NCBI RefSeq assembly: GCF_026898135.2
Contig: NZ_CP114035.2
Location: forward strand, 3,637,501 to 3,701,500
DNA: 64,000 nucleotides
Direction: 5' to 3'
From: Pseudomonas fortuita
GTDB lineage: Bacteria; Pseudomonadota; Gammaproteobacteria; Pseudomonadales; Pseudomonadaceae
Shown here: piece after piece, positions 44,110 through 53,537 of the stretch
Layout: each line of letters opens with the position of its first letter
Position numbering within the stretch: position 1 is the first letter of the stretch
The notes under the pieces: generated by a model
The model's input: only the letters and a program-made list of their open reading frames with translations
What the model was told of the DNA's origin: nothing
Databases searched by the model: none
Position numbers and translations under genes: made by a program

Positions 44110-45489
44110 CTACCTGCGCAGCACCTTCACCTCTGCTTGCTTGCCGTCCGTTTCGCGCAGGTACTCCTGCATCGAGTCGTCCATGGCCTGCATCCAGCGG
44201 GTATGGTGAGGCACTGCTTTGGTGCCGGTGATGACCGAGCGGTAGGATTTGTCACGGTAGCCCATGATGTCGTGCTTCTTGTCGGTCTTCCATTGCAGGA
44301 AGATGCGGTTCACCGCATCGATGTCGAAGCGCGGGTAATCCGTCTGCTCGATCAGGTGCTTGATGTATCGGCCCTGGAATTCATACATCGAAGCAGTAGT
44401 TGCCAGCCGCTCCTCATCCTCGCGCCAGCGCGCACTGTCAGCCTGCATGACCGCCTTGGCCGGCAGCTTGATGCGCCCCAGCATGTAGTCACGAGCAAAC
44501 CACGCCTGTGCATCGAACAGGTTGAAGCTGTACCACAGGTCCTGCATGCCCAGGTAAAGCAGTTGCGGGTTTTGCTCCCACACCACGCCTTGGTACAAGC
44601 CGGCAGGCCACAGGCGGTTGTTGGTCTTGAGGGTGAGTTCATCGGGCAGGAACGGGAAGTGATGCTGGTAGCCCGTGCACAGGATGATCGCATCTACGCG
44701 CTTGTTCGAGCCATCGGCGAAGAACGCCAGGTCGTTTTCGACGCGGACCAGTTGCGGGCGCTCTTCCCAGCCCTTGGGCCATTTGTAGCCCATCGGCTGG
44801 GTACGGTAGGCCGTGGTGATCGAGCGCGCACCGTACTTGTAGCACTGCGAGCCGATGTCTTCGGCCGAGTAGCTGCTGCCGACAATGAGCAGGTCCTGGC
44901 CGTGGAATTCCATGGCTTCGCGAAAGTCGTGAGCGTGCAGGATACGCCCGGTGAAACGTTCGAAGCCTTCGAACTCCGGCACGTGCGGGGTAGAAAAGTG
45001 CCCGCTGGCCACCACCACATAATCGAACACCTGCTCGATGCCAAGCCCCGCGCCGTAGTCGTGGGCGCTGACGGTGAACTCGCGGGTGCTTTCATCGAAG
45101 CTGACATGCTTGACCACCGTGTTGAAGCGGATGTAGTCGCGCACCCCAGCCTTGTTTACGCGGCCCTGAATGTAGTCCCACAGCACCTCGCGCGGCGGGT
45201 ACGAGGAAATCGGCCGGCCAAAATGCTCATCAAAGCTGTAATCGGCGAACTCCAGGCATTCCTTGGGGCCGTTGGACCACAGGTAGCGGTACATGCTGCC
45301 GTGCACCGGCTCGCCATGCTGGTCGAGGCCAGTGCGCCAGGTGTAGTTCCACATACCGCCCCAATCGGCCTGTTTTTCGAAGCACACGATTTCGGGCATG
45401 GGCGCGCCCTGGGCATGGGCGGATTGGAAGGCACGCAGTTGCGCAAGGCCGGACGGGCCGGCACCGATGATAGCGACACGAAGAGTCAT
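44110..45489 (-). CDS. tmm: Trimethylamine-monooxygenase-like flavin monooxygenase
   Basis: A 459-residue class B flavin monooxygenase. The FAD motif is [11 protein letters not shown] (6-16) and the NADPH motif is [14 protein letters not shown]; between them is the FMO signature [12 protein letters not shown] region. Long stretches resemble bacterial Tmm, for example [37 protein letters not shown] and [19 protein letters not shown]. Tmm oxidises trimethylamine to its N-oxide using NADPH and O2; related enzymes oxidise other N- or S-compounds. The start at 45489 has AGGAA upstream. A tdm demethylase usually found with tmm is not adjacent. Its 3' end faces the Tn7-like element. Confidence 0.82.
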   Translation of the reverse strand: MTLRVAIIGAGPSGLAQLRAFQSAHAQGAPMPEIVCFEKQADWGGMWNYTWRTGLDQHGEPVHGSMYRYLWSNGPKECLEFADYSFDEHFGRPISSYPPREVLWDYIQGRVNKAGVRDYIRFNTVVKHVSFDESTREFTVSAHDYGAGLGIEQVFDYVVVASGHFSTPHVPEFEGFERFTGRILHAHDFREAMEFHGQDLLIVGSSYSAEDIGSQCYKYGARSITTAYRTQPMGYKWPKGWEERPQLVRVENDLAFFADGSNKRVDAIILCTGYQHHFPFLPDELTLKTNNRLWPAGLYQGVVWEQNPQLLYLGMQDLWYSFNLFDAQAWFARDYMLGRIKLPAKAVMQADSARWREDEERLATTASMYEFQGRYIKHLIEQTDYPRFDIDAVNRIFLQWKTDKKHDIMGYRDKSYRSVITGTKAVPHHTRWMQAMDDSMQEYLRETDGKQAEVKVLRR

Positions 45490-46033
45490 AGTGATTCCTG
45501 AACAGTTGAACGCTGAAAAAATGCAAAGGCTCCCCAACCCCAAACGGCAAAAGACCGGGGGGTGGTGAAATTCAGGCGCTACGGTGCAGGTGGGGGGACG
45601 GGGCGTTTGCGCATCTGGGTCAGCAGAATGTTGACCGGCGGAATCGACAACACGTGGTACAGATTCGAAAGCGGAGAGAGGGTCATGGGGGCGGGCCCGT
45701 ATCCATCTGCGCAAGGCGCGAAATGGGGGCCTGAAGGGCGGAAGATACGTGTGATCTCGTGCATGGGGGGCTGAAATGGCCTCTTTTCTTTATGGTTTCT
45801 TTTTTATCTATAACGGATGGGGGTGGGGATAGCAAGGTTTGCGGCCCCGCCCCCGGCAGCCAAGACAGCACGAAGTACGGCCTTTGCGTACGTTCGTCCT
45901 CGGGCTCGCCTCATCGCAACGATGAAAAAAACTTGCAGAGACAAACTACGACCAATAGAGTCGTAGTTATTCGAGCGGCACCTCTCGTGCGATCGAAGCC
46001 ACCGTTTTCATCCCCGACCTTCGGAGCACCTGC
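45490..46033. other. Intergenic region between tmm and the FAD oxidoreductase gene
   Basis: About 540 bases between divergent genes, so it holds both promoters. It includes T- and G-rich tracts around 45770-45840. No gene is supported; the small frames here are shadows. Confidence 0.5.
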
Positions 46034-47233
46034 ATGAAATCCAACATCCTGATCATCGGTGCCGGCTTTGCCGGTGTGTGGAGCGCCCTGAGCGCCGCCC
46101 GGCTACTCGACCAGGCCCAGCGCGACGACCTGAGCATCAGCGTGCTCGCGCCGCAAGCGGAACTGCACATTCGCCCGCGCTTCTACGAGGCCAACGCACA
46201 CACGTTGAAGGCCCCCGTGGGTGAGTTGTTCACTGCGGTGGGCGTGCATTTCATCACCGGTAACGCCCAAGCCATCGACGCCGATGCGCGCACCGTGAGC
46301 TACATCGACAGCCAAGGCCAGCGCCACCAGATCAGCTACGACCGCCTCATCCTCGCCGCTGGCAGTCAGGTAGCGCGCCCAGCAGTCCCGGGGCTGGCCG
46401 AGTACACCTTCGACGTCGACAAGATGGAGTCGGCCGTACGCCTTGAGCAGCATCTGACGGGCCTGGCTGCCCTGCCCCCTTCACCTGCCCGCAATACCGT
46501 GGTGGTCTGCGGTGGTGGTTTCACCGGCATCGAAACGGCCACCGAAATGCCCGCCCGGCTGCGCGCCATCCTCGCAGGCGCCGATGTGCAGGTGCTGCTG
46601 GTTGACCGTGGCGCCAGCATCGGCGCGGCATTGGGTGCAGGCATCAAGCCGTCGATTGTTGCCGCCTCGCAGGTTGCCGGCGTCCAGTGGCTGACTGGCA
46701 CCTCGGTGGTGGCTGTCGATGCCGGTGGCGTCACCCTGGACAACGGCGAGTACATCGCCAGCAACACCGTGATCTGGACCGTCGGTGTCAAGGCCAGCCC
46801 GCTGACCGCTCAGGTTGCCGGCGAGCGTGACAACTTCGGCAGGCTCAAGGTCGACGGGCACCTCAAGGTCATTGGCCAGGACCACATCTATGCGACCGGC
46901 GATACTGCCTGGGCTGCTGTGGACGAAGCTGGCAACCACGCCCTGATGACCTGCCAACACGCCATCCCGATGGGTCGCCACAGTGGCAACAACGCCATGG
47001 CCGACCTGCTGGGGCTGGCACCTGTGGTGTACCGCCAGCCCAAGTACGTCACCTGCCTCGACCTGGGTGAGTGGGGGGCGGCGTACAGCGAAGGCTGGGA
47101 ACGAGAATTGAAACTGCAGGGCCAGGAAGGCAAGCACCTCAAGCGCCAGATCAACTCGGTGTGGATCTACCCGCCGGCAGCTGACCGCACCTTGGCGTTG
47201 GCAGCTGCCGACCCGATGATTGCCATCGTTTGA
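46034..47233 (+). CDS. NAD(P)/FAD-dependent oxidoreductase (type II NADH dehydrogenase-like)
   Basis: A 399-residue two-dinucleotide-binding-domain flavoprotein. FAD motif ILIIGAGFAGVW (5-16), NAD(P) motif VVCGGGFTGIETA (about 157-169), and the C-terminal FAD contact IYATGDTAWA. The fold fits the Ndh/FSP1-like group that transfers electrons from NADH to quinones or other carriers; no C-terminal membrane helix is obvious. The start at 46034 follows CGGAG with a workable spacing. It is followed by a hairpin and appears monocistronic. The real acceptor cannot be named from the sequence. Confidence 0.85.
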   Translation: MKSNILIIGAGFAGVWSALSAARLLDQAQRDDLSISVLAPQAELHIRPRFYEANAHTLKAPVGELFTAVGVHFITGNAQAIDADARTVSYIDSQGQRHQISYDRLILAAGSQVARPAVPGLAEYTFDVDKMESAVRLEQHLTGLAALPPSPARNTVVVCGGGFTGIETATEMPARLRAILAGADVQVLLVDRGASIGAALGAGIKPSIVAASQVAGVQWLTGTSVVAVDAGGVTLDNGEYIASNTVIWTVGVKASPLTAQVAGERDNFGRLKVDGHLKVIGQDHIYATGDTAWAAVDEAGNHALMTCQHAIPMGRHSGNNAMADLLGLAPVVYRQPKYVTCLDLGEWGAAYSEGWERELKLQGQEGKHLKRQINSVWIYPPAADRTLALAAADPMIAIV

Positions 47234-47246
47234 TGCGAGAAAACCT

Positions 47247-47277
47247 GACAAAACCGTCAAAAAACGTCGGTTTTGTC
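47247..47277. terminator. Hairpin after the FAD oxidoreductase gene
   Basis: GACAAAACCG (47247-47256) and CGGTTTTGTC (47268-47277) form a perfect 10-bp stem with an 11-base loop, 14 bases after the stop. It is followed by an AT-rich stretch, consistent with termination. Confidence 0.6.
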
Positions 47278-47462
47278 AATTATTTCGTTACATTGAATGA
47301 CTGTTCAACAATGATGGCCATATGGCATCATTCAAAGAAAACCATGCAAGAGGGTGAGAAAAATCTACTAACCCGCAGTGCATCAAGAGCCTGGCGCCAC
47401 CTCGGTGTCCTGGCTTTGCAGCCAGCTCCTGACGCCTGCACGCCACCGTCAAGGAGCATTCC

Positions 47463-49088
47463 ATGCAGTTAAGGAATTTGAAAATCGGCATTCGCGCTGC
47501 CAGCGTGTTTGCCCTGCTGGGCGTCCTGGTCCTGATCATGGGCCTTATCGCACTTTACGAAACCCGCCAGATGGACACGGCCACCGACGAGATCCGGGTC
47601 ACCTGGATACCCGCTGTGGTAGCGCTGGGTGACATCAGCAGCAACCTCGGGCGCGCCCGCGCCGTTACCCTGCGGGCCGCGCTGGACGATAACCCCGGCG
47701 AGCGCACACGTAACCTGCAGATGCTCGAAGCCATCAATGCCGAGCTCAAAGGTGGCCTGAAGGACTACGCCGACACCATCATCGCGGCCGACGACCGTGC
47801 CCTTTTCAACACCTTCAACGACGGGTATCACCAGTACCTCGAACTGCAGCTGAAAGTGCTGCAGGACATTGCTGCAGGCCGCATGGACGAGGCAAAGCAG
47901 CAGATCAGCGGCCCGCTCACCCAACGAGCCGACAGCATGATGAAGGCCTTGACGGCGCTGATCGACTACAACAGCAAGGGTGCCGAAGATGCCTCGCAGC
48001 GCAGCAGCGATGTAGCGGACGAAGCATTTAACGCCATCATCTTCTCGTTGCTTGTGATCATGCTTGCCCTGGCCGCGATGGCTACCGTGCTGACTCGCAG
48101 CATCGTGGTGCCTCTGGCCGATGCAGTGGCCGTGGCCGAACGTGTGGCCACGGGCGACCTCACCCAGGAAATCCGCGTCACCGGCCGCGACGAGCCCGCC
48201 TTGCTGCTGCGCGCCCTGAGCCGCATGCAAGGCAGCCTGCGCGACACCATCCGCAAGATCGCCGCCTCGTCCGACCAGTTGGCCTCAGCCTCGGAAGAAC
48301 TCCACACCGTCACCGAAGACACCAGCCGCGGCCTGCATCAGCAAAGCGCCGAAATCGACCAGGCCGCCACGGCTGTCAACCAGATGACCGCAGCAGTCGA
48401 GGAAGTGGCGAACAATGCAGTCAGCACTGCGGACGCCTCCAAAGGTGCCGACCAGACCACCCGCGATGGCCGTGACCGGGTCAACCAGGCACTGGCGTCC
48501 ATCCAGCACCTGGTGGCCGATGTGACCGGCACCTCGGTCGAGATCGAACAGCTGGCCAACAATGCCAATGAGATCAGCCGTGTGCTGGATGTGATCGGCG
48601 CGATTGCCGGGCAGACCAACCTGCTGGCACTGAACGCCGCTATCGAAGCAGCCCGCGCCGGCGAGGCAGGCCGTGGCTTTGCCGTGGTGGCCGACGAAGT
48701 CCGCGCCCTCGCCCACCGCACCCAGCAGTCGACCGCAGAGATCGAGCAGATGATTGCCGGCATCCAGAACGGTACCGAGCGGGCCGTGACGGCGATGCAC
48801 AGCAGCCAGGGGCGTGCGACGGGCACGCTGGAAGTGGCCCAGGGCGCCGGTCAGGCGCTGGAGGTGATTGCCGAGGCGATTGCGTCGATCAACCAGCGTA
48901 ACCTGGTGATTGCCAGTGCTTCAGAGGAGCAGGCGCAGGTGGCGCGCGAAGTGGACCGCAATTTGGTGAACATTCGTGATTTGGCGATGCAGACCTCAGC
49001 GGGGGCCAACCAGACCAGCGCGGCGGCACAGGACTTGTCGCGGTTGGCGGTGGACCTGAATGGCATGGTGGCGCAGTTCAAGGTTTGA
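47463..49088 (+). CDS. Methyl-accepting chemotaxis protein with four-helix-bundle sensor
   Basis: A 541-residue chemoreceptor. TM1 at about 11-32 ([19 protein letters not shown]), a periplasmic ligand-binding region of about 150 residues with a four-helix-bundle profile, TM2 at about 190-212 ([19 protein letters not shown]), HAMP, then the signalling bundle with the conserved tip [18 protein letters not shown]. Such receptors control swimming through CheA. The ligand cannot be inferred. The ATG at 47463 follows AAGGAG. It lies upstream of a REP pair and convergent with the NCS1 permease gene. Confidence 0.92.
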   Translation: MQLRNLKIGIRAASVFALLGVLVLIMGLIALYETRQMDTATDEIRVTWIPAVVALGDISSNLGRARAVTLRAALDDNPGERTRNLQMLEAINAELKGGLKDYADTIIAADDRALFNTFNDGYHQYLELQLKVLQDIAAGRMDEAKQQISGPLTQRADSMMKALTALIDYNSKGAEDASQRSSDVADEAFNAIIFSLLVIMLALAAMATVLTRSIVVPLADAVAVAERVATGDLTQEIRVTGRDEPALLLRALSRMQGSLRDTIRKIAASSDQLASASEELHTVTEDTSRGLHQQSAEIDQAATAVNQMTAAVEEVANNAVSTADASKGADQTTRDGRDRVNQALASIQHLVADVTGTSVEIEQLANNANEISRVLDVIGAIAGQTNLLALNAAIEAARAGEAGRGFAVVADEVRALAHRTQQSTAEIEQMIAGIQNGTERAVTAMHSSQGRATGTLEVAQGAGQALEVIAEAIASINQRNLVIASASEEQAQVAREVDRNLVNIRDLAMQTSAGANQTSAAAQDLSRLAVDLNGMVAQFKV

Positions 49089-49102
49089 TCGGATATAGCC
49101 GG

Positions 49103-49199
49103 GGCTGCTTTGCAGCCCATTCGCGGGGCAAGCCCGCTCCCACAGGTTCACTCCATTGCTTTGGTTGAATCTGTGGGAGCGGGCTTGCCCCGCGAATGG
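49103..49199. repeat. Hairpin plus inverted REP pair between chemoreceptor and permease genes
   Basis: GGGCTGC-TTT-GCAGCCC (49103-49119) is followed by two facing REP-type arms at 49118-49145 and 49171-49199, which are reverse complements except for a one-base indel. The region separates two convergent genes and probably stabilises or terminates both transcripts. The GGGCTGC hairpin recurs at 56361 and 63623. Confidence 0.8.
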
Positions 49200-49226
49200 A
49201 CCGCAAGGCGGCCCCCATTGCAACTG

Positions 49227-50630
49227 TCAGTCGTTGACGCTGATAACCCGCGCACTGTTGACCGCCTGCCCCCGCGTCGCCAGGCAGTAATACAACGGCA
49301 CCGTCACCAGCAACCCGAACAGCCAGGACAAGTCCGCCCCTTCGACAATGCTCGAATACGGCCCCACATACAGGGCGGTGTTGGCAAACGGCAACTGCAC
49401 CAGAATGCCGCAGGCATAGGCAATGATCGCGTGGTGATTGAAGCGACCATAGATGCCGCCATCAGCGCTGAAGATCGAAGGAATGTCGTACTGGCCCTTC
49501 TTGATCAGATAGAAGTCGATCAGGTTGATCGAAGCCCACGGCACCAGCACCAGCAGCAACGCCAGGATCAGGCCGATGAAGTGGCCGATGAAGTCCGCCG
49601 AGGCGTTCAGCGCGACCATCCCGCAGCCCAGCAGAATCACCGAGGCCAGGATTACCCGCACCTTGATGCTTGGCGTCCATTCGGCAAAGAACGTCTGAAT
49701 AGCAGTGACGATCGACAGCACCGCGCCATACAGGTTAAGGGCGTTATGGCTGATGATATTGAGCAGGAACAGCACCATCAGGATCGGGCCCAGCCAACCG
49801 GTAGCCTGCTTCACTGCGTCCATGGCGTCAGTACCTTCCGGCACGCACAGCACCGCCACGGCACCAAAGCTGAAGCACAGGATGGTGCCCAGGGTCGCGC
49901 CAAAGTAAGTGGCCCAGAACGGCTTGGCAATGCCCACTTCACGTGGCAGATAACGCGAATAGTCGGACGTGTACGGCGAGAAGCTGATCTGCCAGATGGT
50001 GCCCAGTGACACGGTGGCGATAAAGCCCGACAGATTGAATGCACCACGGCTGAAGAAGTCGGCCGGCAGCTCCTGGGCGAACATCATGATGAACCCCGCC
50101 AGCAGCGCAGAGCCCATCACCCAGGTACCGATGCGGTTCAGGACATGGATGAAGCGGTAGCCGATCACGCCAATGGCCGTGGCGCTCAGGGCACCGATCA
50201 CGATCGCGCCCGGCATCGGCATGCTCGGGGCAATGCCGTGAATGGTCTTGCCCGCCAGGACGATGTTGGAAATAAAGAAGCCGACATAGATCAGTGCGGT
50301 GAAGAACACGATCAGCAAGGCGCCGTAGCGGCCGAACTGGCCACGGCTTTGCACCATCTGTGGAATGCCCAGCTGCGGTCCCTGCGCAGAGGCAAGGGCG
50401 ATGACCACGCCCCCGACCAGATGGCCCAGCACAATGGCGATCAGCCCCCACAACAGGTTCAGGTGGAACACCTGGACCACCATGGCGCCGGTGACAATTG
50501 GCAGTGGCGCGATGTTGGTACTGAACCAGAGGGTGAACAGGTCGCGCGCCTTCCCGTGGCGCTCGGCAGGTGGAACGTAATCGACCGTGTGATTCTCGAC
50601 AAACTGGTGTTGCGATGACGGTTGGGACAT
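49227..50630 (-). CDS. NCS1-family nucleobase/N-heterocycle permease
   Basis: A 467-residue polytopic membrane protein with about 12 hydrophobic segments. NCS1 marks include the N-terminal WFSTNIAPLPIVTGAM, GPQLGIPQMVQSRGQFG and SHNALNLYGAVLSI. NCS1 carriers import cytosine, uracil, allantoin, hydantoins or hydroxymethylpyrimidine with H+ or Na+. It is divergent from the flavin reductase-LLM operon and has a candidate GntR operator at 50708-50719 upstream, so it very probably imports the substrate of that pathway. A close paralogue lies at 62053-63465. The ATG at 50630 has only a weak ribosome site. Confidence 0.9.
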   Translation of the reverse strand: MSQPSSQHQFVENHTVDYVPPAERHGKARDLFTLWFSTNIAPLPIVTGAMVVQVFHLNLLWGLIAIVLGHLVGGVVIALASAQGPQLGIPQMVQSRGQFGRYGALLIVFFTALIYVGFFISNIVLAGKTIHGIAPSMPMPGAIVIGALSATAIGVIGYRFIHVLNRIGTWVMGSALLAGFIMMFAQELPADFFSRGAFNLSGFIATVSLGTIWQISFSPYTSDYSRYLPREVGIAKPFWATYFGATLGTILCFSFGAVAVLCVPEGTDAMDAVKQATGWLGPILMVLFLLNIISHNALNLYGAVLSIVTAIQTFFAEWTPSIKVRVILASVILLGCGMVALNASADFIGHFIGLILALLLVLVPWASINLIDFYLIKKGQYDIPSIFSADGGIYGRFNHHAIIAYACGILVQLPFANTALYVGPYSSIVEGADLSWLFGLLVTVPLYYCLATRGQAVNSARVISVND

Positions 50631-50707
50631 AGGATTCAGCTCGAAAGGTCGTTTTTATCGTTGTAAGGAAACCGCATCTAGGCGGCCTCTCAGCTGCGGA
50701 CCATATT

Positions 50708-50719
50708 ATGGTATTCCAA
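50708..50719. promoter_or_regulatory. Candidate GntR operator 1 (permease promoter)
   Basis: ATGGTATTCCAA, one of three sites in this cluster related to ATGGTATACCAT. It lies about 80 bases upstream of the permease start and inside ATTATGGTATTCC. One half-site is degenerate. Confidence 0.55.
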
Positions 50720-50879
50720 GATTTTGACAACACTGATCCGCAGTAAAAATCGTCCACTGATCTGCTTTGGAAAGCCCTACCACAAATCCACTCACTGCTA
50801 TAAGCCACGTTATACGTGGCCTTGAGCCGTTCATCGTGTAAACCTCGGGCATTAAAATTCCGCTTGCAAAATAGGTATT

Positions 50880-50891
50880 ACGGTATACCAT
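50880..50891. promoter_or_regulatory. Candidate GntR operator 2 (flavin reductase-LLM promoter)
   Basis: ACGGTATACCAT, with the perfect core GGTATACC at 50882-50889 and the flank ATTA/CAGACA shared with the third site. It lies 57 bases upstream of the flavin reductase start. TNGT-type palindromes of this form are usual for FCD-class GntR proteins. Confidence 0.7.
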
Positions 50892-50947
50892 CAGACACAT
50901 CAACGATAAAAACCGCGGACCACCGCAGCCTTTTAGAGGTATTCCCG

Positions 50948-51433
50948 ATGATCGACGCAACCGTCTACAAGAACGTCCTGGGCTCCTTCCCGTCCGGCGT
51001 TACCGTCATCACCACCCTGGACGATGACGGCTCGGTTGTCGGCCTGACCGCCAGCGCCTTCTCCTCCCTGTCGATGGACCCGCCGCTGGTGCTGTTCTGC
51101 CCCAACTACACCTCCGACTCCTACCCGGTGCTGATGAAACAGAAGCGTTTTGCCATTCACCTGCTCTCGGGTGAACAGCAAGCCGAAGCCTATGCGTTCG
51201 CCAAGAAGGGCAAGGACAAGGCCAGCGGCATCGAGTGGTCCATGAGCGAACTGGGTAACCCGATCCTGGCCGGCGCCACCGCCGTCATCGAATGCGAACT
51301 GTGGCGTGAATATGAAGGTGGCGACCACGCCATCATGGTCGGCAAGGTGCATAACCTGATCGTGCCCGAAGAAGCGCCCCGGCCGATGGTGTACTGCCGC
51401 GGCAAGATGGCCAGCCTGCCGGCCTTTGCCTGA
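50948..51433 (+). CDS. RutF-like flavin reductase (first copy)
   Basis: A 161-residue flavin reductase domain protein (FPSGVTVITTLDDDGSVVG, TASAFSSLSMDPPLVLFCPN, FAIHLLSGEQQAEAYAFA). It should reduce FMN with NAD(P)H for the LLM monooxygenase that follows 75 bases later. The ATG at 50948 has AGAGG eight bases upstream. A second copy at 55862-56347 is about 75-80% identical by eye (both start with an acidic peptide and GSFPSGVTV). The operon is preceded by a GGTATACC operator. Confidence 0.92.
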   Translation: MIDATVYKNVLGSFPSGVTVITTLDDDGSVVGLTASAFSSLSMDPPLVLFCPNYTSDSYPVLMKQKRFAIHLLSGEQQAEAYAFAKKGKDKASGIEWSMSELGNPILAGATAVIECELWREYEGGDHAIMVGKVHNLIVPEEAPRPMVYCRGKMASLPAFA

Positions 51434-51508
51434 AGCCTGTTCTGACTCGAGACCACTGGCGCCTCCCCTGCCAGGCGCCAGCCCCTTTCAAGCGTTGAGG
51501 AAAGCCCC

Positions 51509-52549
51509 ATGAAATTTTCGTTGTTCGTACACATGGAACGTTGGGATGAACAGGTCAGCCACCGCCAGTTGTTCGAAGACCTGACCGAACTGACCCTGAT
51601 GGCCGAAAACGGCGGTTTCAGCACCGTGTGGATTGGCGAGCACCACGCCATGGAATACACCATTTCGCCGAGCCCGATGCCGCTGCTGGCCTACCTGGCC
51701 GCGCGCACCGACAAGATTCGCCTGGGTGCCGGCACCATCATTGCGCCGTTCTGGAACCCGATCCGCGTCGCCGGCGAATGCGCCCTGCTCGACGTGATCA
51801 GCAACGGCCGCATGGAAGTGGGCCTGGCCCGTGGCGCCTACCAGTTCGAGTTCGACCGCATGGCCAATGGCATGCCAGCCACCGACGGCGGCAAGGCGCT
51901 GCGCGAGATGGTGCCGGTCGTACGTAAGCTGTGGGAAGGCGACTACGCCCATGACGGCGAAGTGTACAAGTTCCCCACCTCCACCAGCGTGCCGAAACCG
52001 TTCAACGCGACGCCGCCGATGTGGATCGCCGCCCGCGACCCGGATTCGCACAACTTCGCCGTGGCCAACGGCTGCAACGTCATGGTCACCCCGCTGATGA
52101 AGGGTGACGAAGAAGTACTGGACCTGAAGAACAAGTTCCAGGCCGCTCTGGACAACAACCCGGACGTGCCGCGCCCACAACTGATGGTGCTGCGCCACAC
52201 CCACGTGCACAGCCCGGCCGAGCCGGAAGGCTGGAAAGTCGGCGCGCAGGCCATCTCGCGCTTCTATCGCACCTTCGATGCCTGGTTCGGTAACAAGACC
52301 GTTCCGGTCAACGGCTTCCTGGAGCCGAGCCCGGAATCGAAGTTTGCCGAAGTGCCGGCGTTCCAGCTGGAGAACATTCGCAAGAACACCATGATCGGCA
52401 CGCCGGAAGAAATCATCGCGCGCATCAAGTACTACCAGGAGCTCGGCGTCGACGAGTTCAGCTTCTGGTGCGACAACAGCCTGCCCCACGCCGAGAAGAA
52501 GAAGTCGCTGGAACTGTTCATCAAGGAAGTGGTGCCGGCGTTCGCCTGA
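51509..52549 (+). CDS. Luciferase-like flavin-dependent monooxygenase
   Basis: A 346-residue LLM-class monooxygenase (TIM-barrel, FMNH2 dependent). GEHHAMEYTISPSP near 44-57, RGAYQFEFDRMANGMP near 110, RDPDSHNFAVANGCN and GTPEEIIARIKYY are visible. It would insert oxygen into the substrate using FMNH2 from the upstream flavin reductase, similar in logic to RutA of uracil breakdown, although the sequence belongs to a different subgroup. The paralogue at 1-1026 sits in the left cluster. The ATG at 51509 follows TTGAGGAAAG. A strong terminator follows at 52580-52626. Confidence 0.92.
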   Translation: MKFSLFVHMERWDEQVSHRQLFEDLTELTLMAENGGFSTVWIGEHHAMEYTISPSPMPLLAYLAARTDKIRLGAGTIIAPFWNPIRVAGECALLDVISNGRMEVGLARGAYQFEFDRMANGMPATDGGKALREMVPVVRKLWEGDYAHDGEVYKFPTSTSVPKPFNATPPMWIAARDPDSHNFAVANGCNVMVTPLMKGDEEVLDLKNKFQAALDNNPDVPRPQLMVLRHTHVHSPAEPEGWKVGAQAISRFYRTFDAWFGNKTVPVNGFLEPSPESKFAEVPAFQLENIRKNTMIGTPEEIIARIKYYQELGVDEFSFWCDNSLPHAEKKKSLELFIKEVVPAFA

Positions 52550-52579
52550 ATTCCCATTGCCTGAATCATTGCGGGACGC

Positions 52580-52626
52580 GCCCGCTCACGTGGGCCCCTT
52601 CAGCCTGCGTGAGCGGGCTTTTTTTT
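52580..52626 (+). terminator. Intrinsic terminator after the LLM gene
   Basis: GCCCGCTCACG (52580-52590) and CGTGAGCGGGC (52608-52618) form an 11-bp stem followed by eight T residues (52619-52626). This is a textbook Rho-independent terminator ending the flavin reductase-LLM operon. Confidence 0.92.
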
Positions 52627-52635
52627 GAAACCTTT

Positions 52636-52735
52636 ACTGGCCCTATCGCCGGCAAGCCAGCTCCCACATTGCCACTACAGGCTCTGAATGCAGCGCGGTA
52701 CCTGTGGGAGCTGGCTTGCCGGCGATAGGGCCAGT
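52636..52735. repeat. Perfect 33-bp inverted REP pair
   Basis: Arms at 52636-52668 and 52703-52735 are exact reverse complements; both contain the Pseudomonas REP core GCCGGCAAGCCAGCTCCCAC or its complement. The 34-base centre is unrelated. It lies between the terminator and the next promoter. Confidence 0.9.
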
Positions 52736-52821
52736 ACAGACAGCAGCGAAATCAAGGCATCAGGCCACCTTTCGTCCCCCGACAAGAGAAATTTCCTGAC
52801 ACCTCTTGCACAACAAATATT

Positions 52822-52833
52822 ATGGTATACCAT
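52822..52833. promoter_or_regulatory. Candidate GntR operator 3 (DUF1185 operon promoter)
   Basis: ATGGTATACCAT is a perfect 12-bp palindrome, 39 bases before the DUF1185 start. The surrounding ATTATGGTATACCATCAGAC matches the second site except at one base. It probably binds the GntR protein encoded at 56888-57640. Confidence 0.75.
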
Positions 52834-52872
52834 CAGACAACAAGAGCTGATAACCCTCACCAGGAGCCCTCC

Positions 52873-53469
52873 ATGAGTTTCGAAATCCGCAAGATCGTCA
52901 CCTACTCCGAAGAGACCCGCATCGAAGGCGGCAAGGCCACCGACAAACCAGTGACCATGGTCGGCCTGGCCGTCGTGATCAAGAACCCATGGGCCGGTCG
53001 CGGTTTTGTTGAAGATCTGAAGCCGGAAATCCGCGCCAACTGCTCGGAGCTGGGTGCACTGATGGTCGAGCGCCTGACCGCTGCCATTGGCGGTGCCGAC
53101 AAGATCGAAGCCTACGGTAAAGCGGCCGTGGTCGGCGCCGACGGCGAAATCGAGCACGCCTCGGCTGTGATCCACACCCTGCGCTTCGGCAACCACTACC
53201 GCGAAGCGGTGCAGGCCAAGAGCTACCTGAGCTTCACCAACAAGCGCGGCGGCCCCGGCACCTCGATTCAGATCCCGATGATGCAGAAGGACGACGAAGG
53301 CCTGCGTTCGCACTACATCACTCTGGAAATGCAGATCGAAGACGCCCCGCGGGCCGATGAAATCGTTGTGGTGCTGGGCGCTGCCGACGGCGGCCGCCTG
53401 CACCCGCGCATCGGCAACCGCTACATCGACCTGGAAGAACTGGCTGCCGAAAAAGCCAACGCTCAATAA
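52873..53469 (+). CDS. DUF1185 / AA_synth (PF06684) family protein, second copy
   Basis: A 198-residue paralogue of the protein at 5670-6260; shared segments include the start FEIRKIVTY, NPWAGRGFVEDLKPEI, AYGKAAVVGADGEIEHAS, IHTLRFGNHYREAV and GGRLHPRIGNRYIDLEE. Its enzymatic role is not established. It opens the operon DUF1185, alpha/beta hydrolase, ALDH, flavin reductase, CMD. The ATG at 52873 has AGGAG seven bases upstream. The presence of this family in both LLM clusters argues for an essential pathway step, possibly hydrolysis or tautomerisation of the oxygenated intermediate; this is inference. Confidence 0.9.
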   Translation: MSFEIRKIVTYSEETRIEGGKATDKPVTMVGLAVVIKNPWAGRGFVEDLKPEIRANCSELGALMVERLTAAIGGADKIEAYGKAAVVGADGEIEHASAVIHTLRFGNHYREAVQAKSYLSFTNKRGGPGTSIQIPMMQKDDEGLRSHYITLEMQIEDAPRADEIVVVLGAADGGRLHPRIGNRYIDLEELAAEKANAQ

Positions 53470-53537
53470 CAACAACCAAGACGGGCCGGGGCGTGGCGTG
53501 CTTTCCCGCCGCGCCCGACCTTCAAGGAGCGCCCTCC

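Noticed and set aside
44137..45501. A 454-residue plus-strand frame opposite the tmm-like gene
   Set aside because: It mirrors the coding strand of a clear FMO gene, with typical antisense composition (rich in His, Val, Arg) and no motif.
49110..50009. A 299-residue plus-strand frame opposite the NCS1 permease
   Set aside because: Antisense to a conserved permease; it begins inside a REP element and is rich in Gln, Arg and His as expected for a shadow frame.
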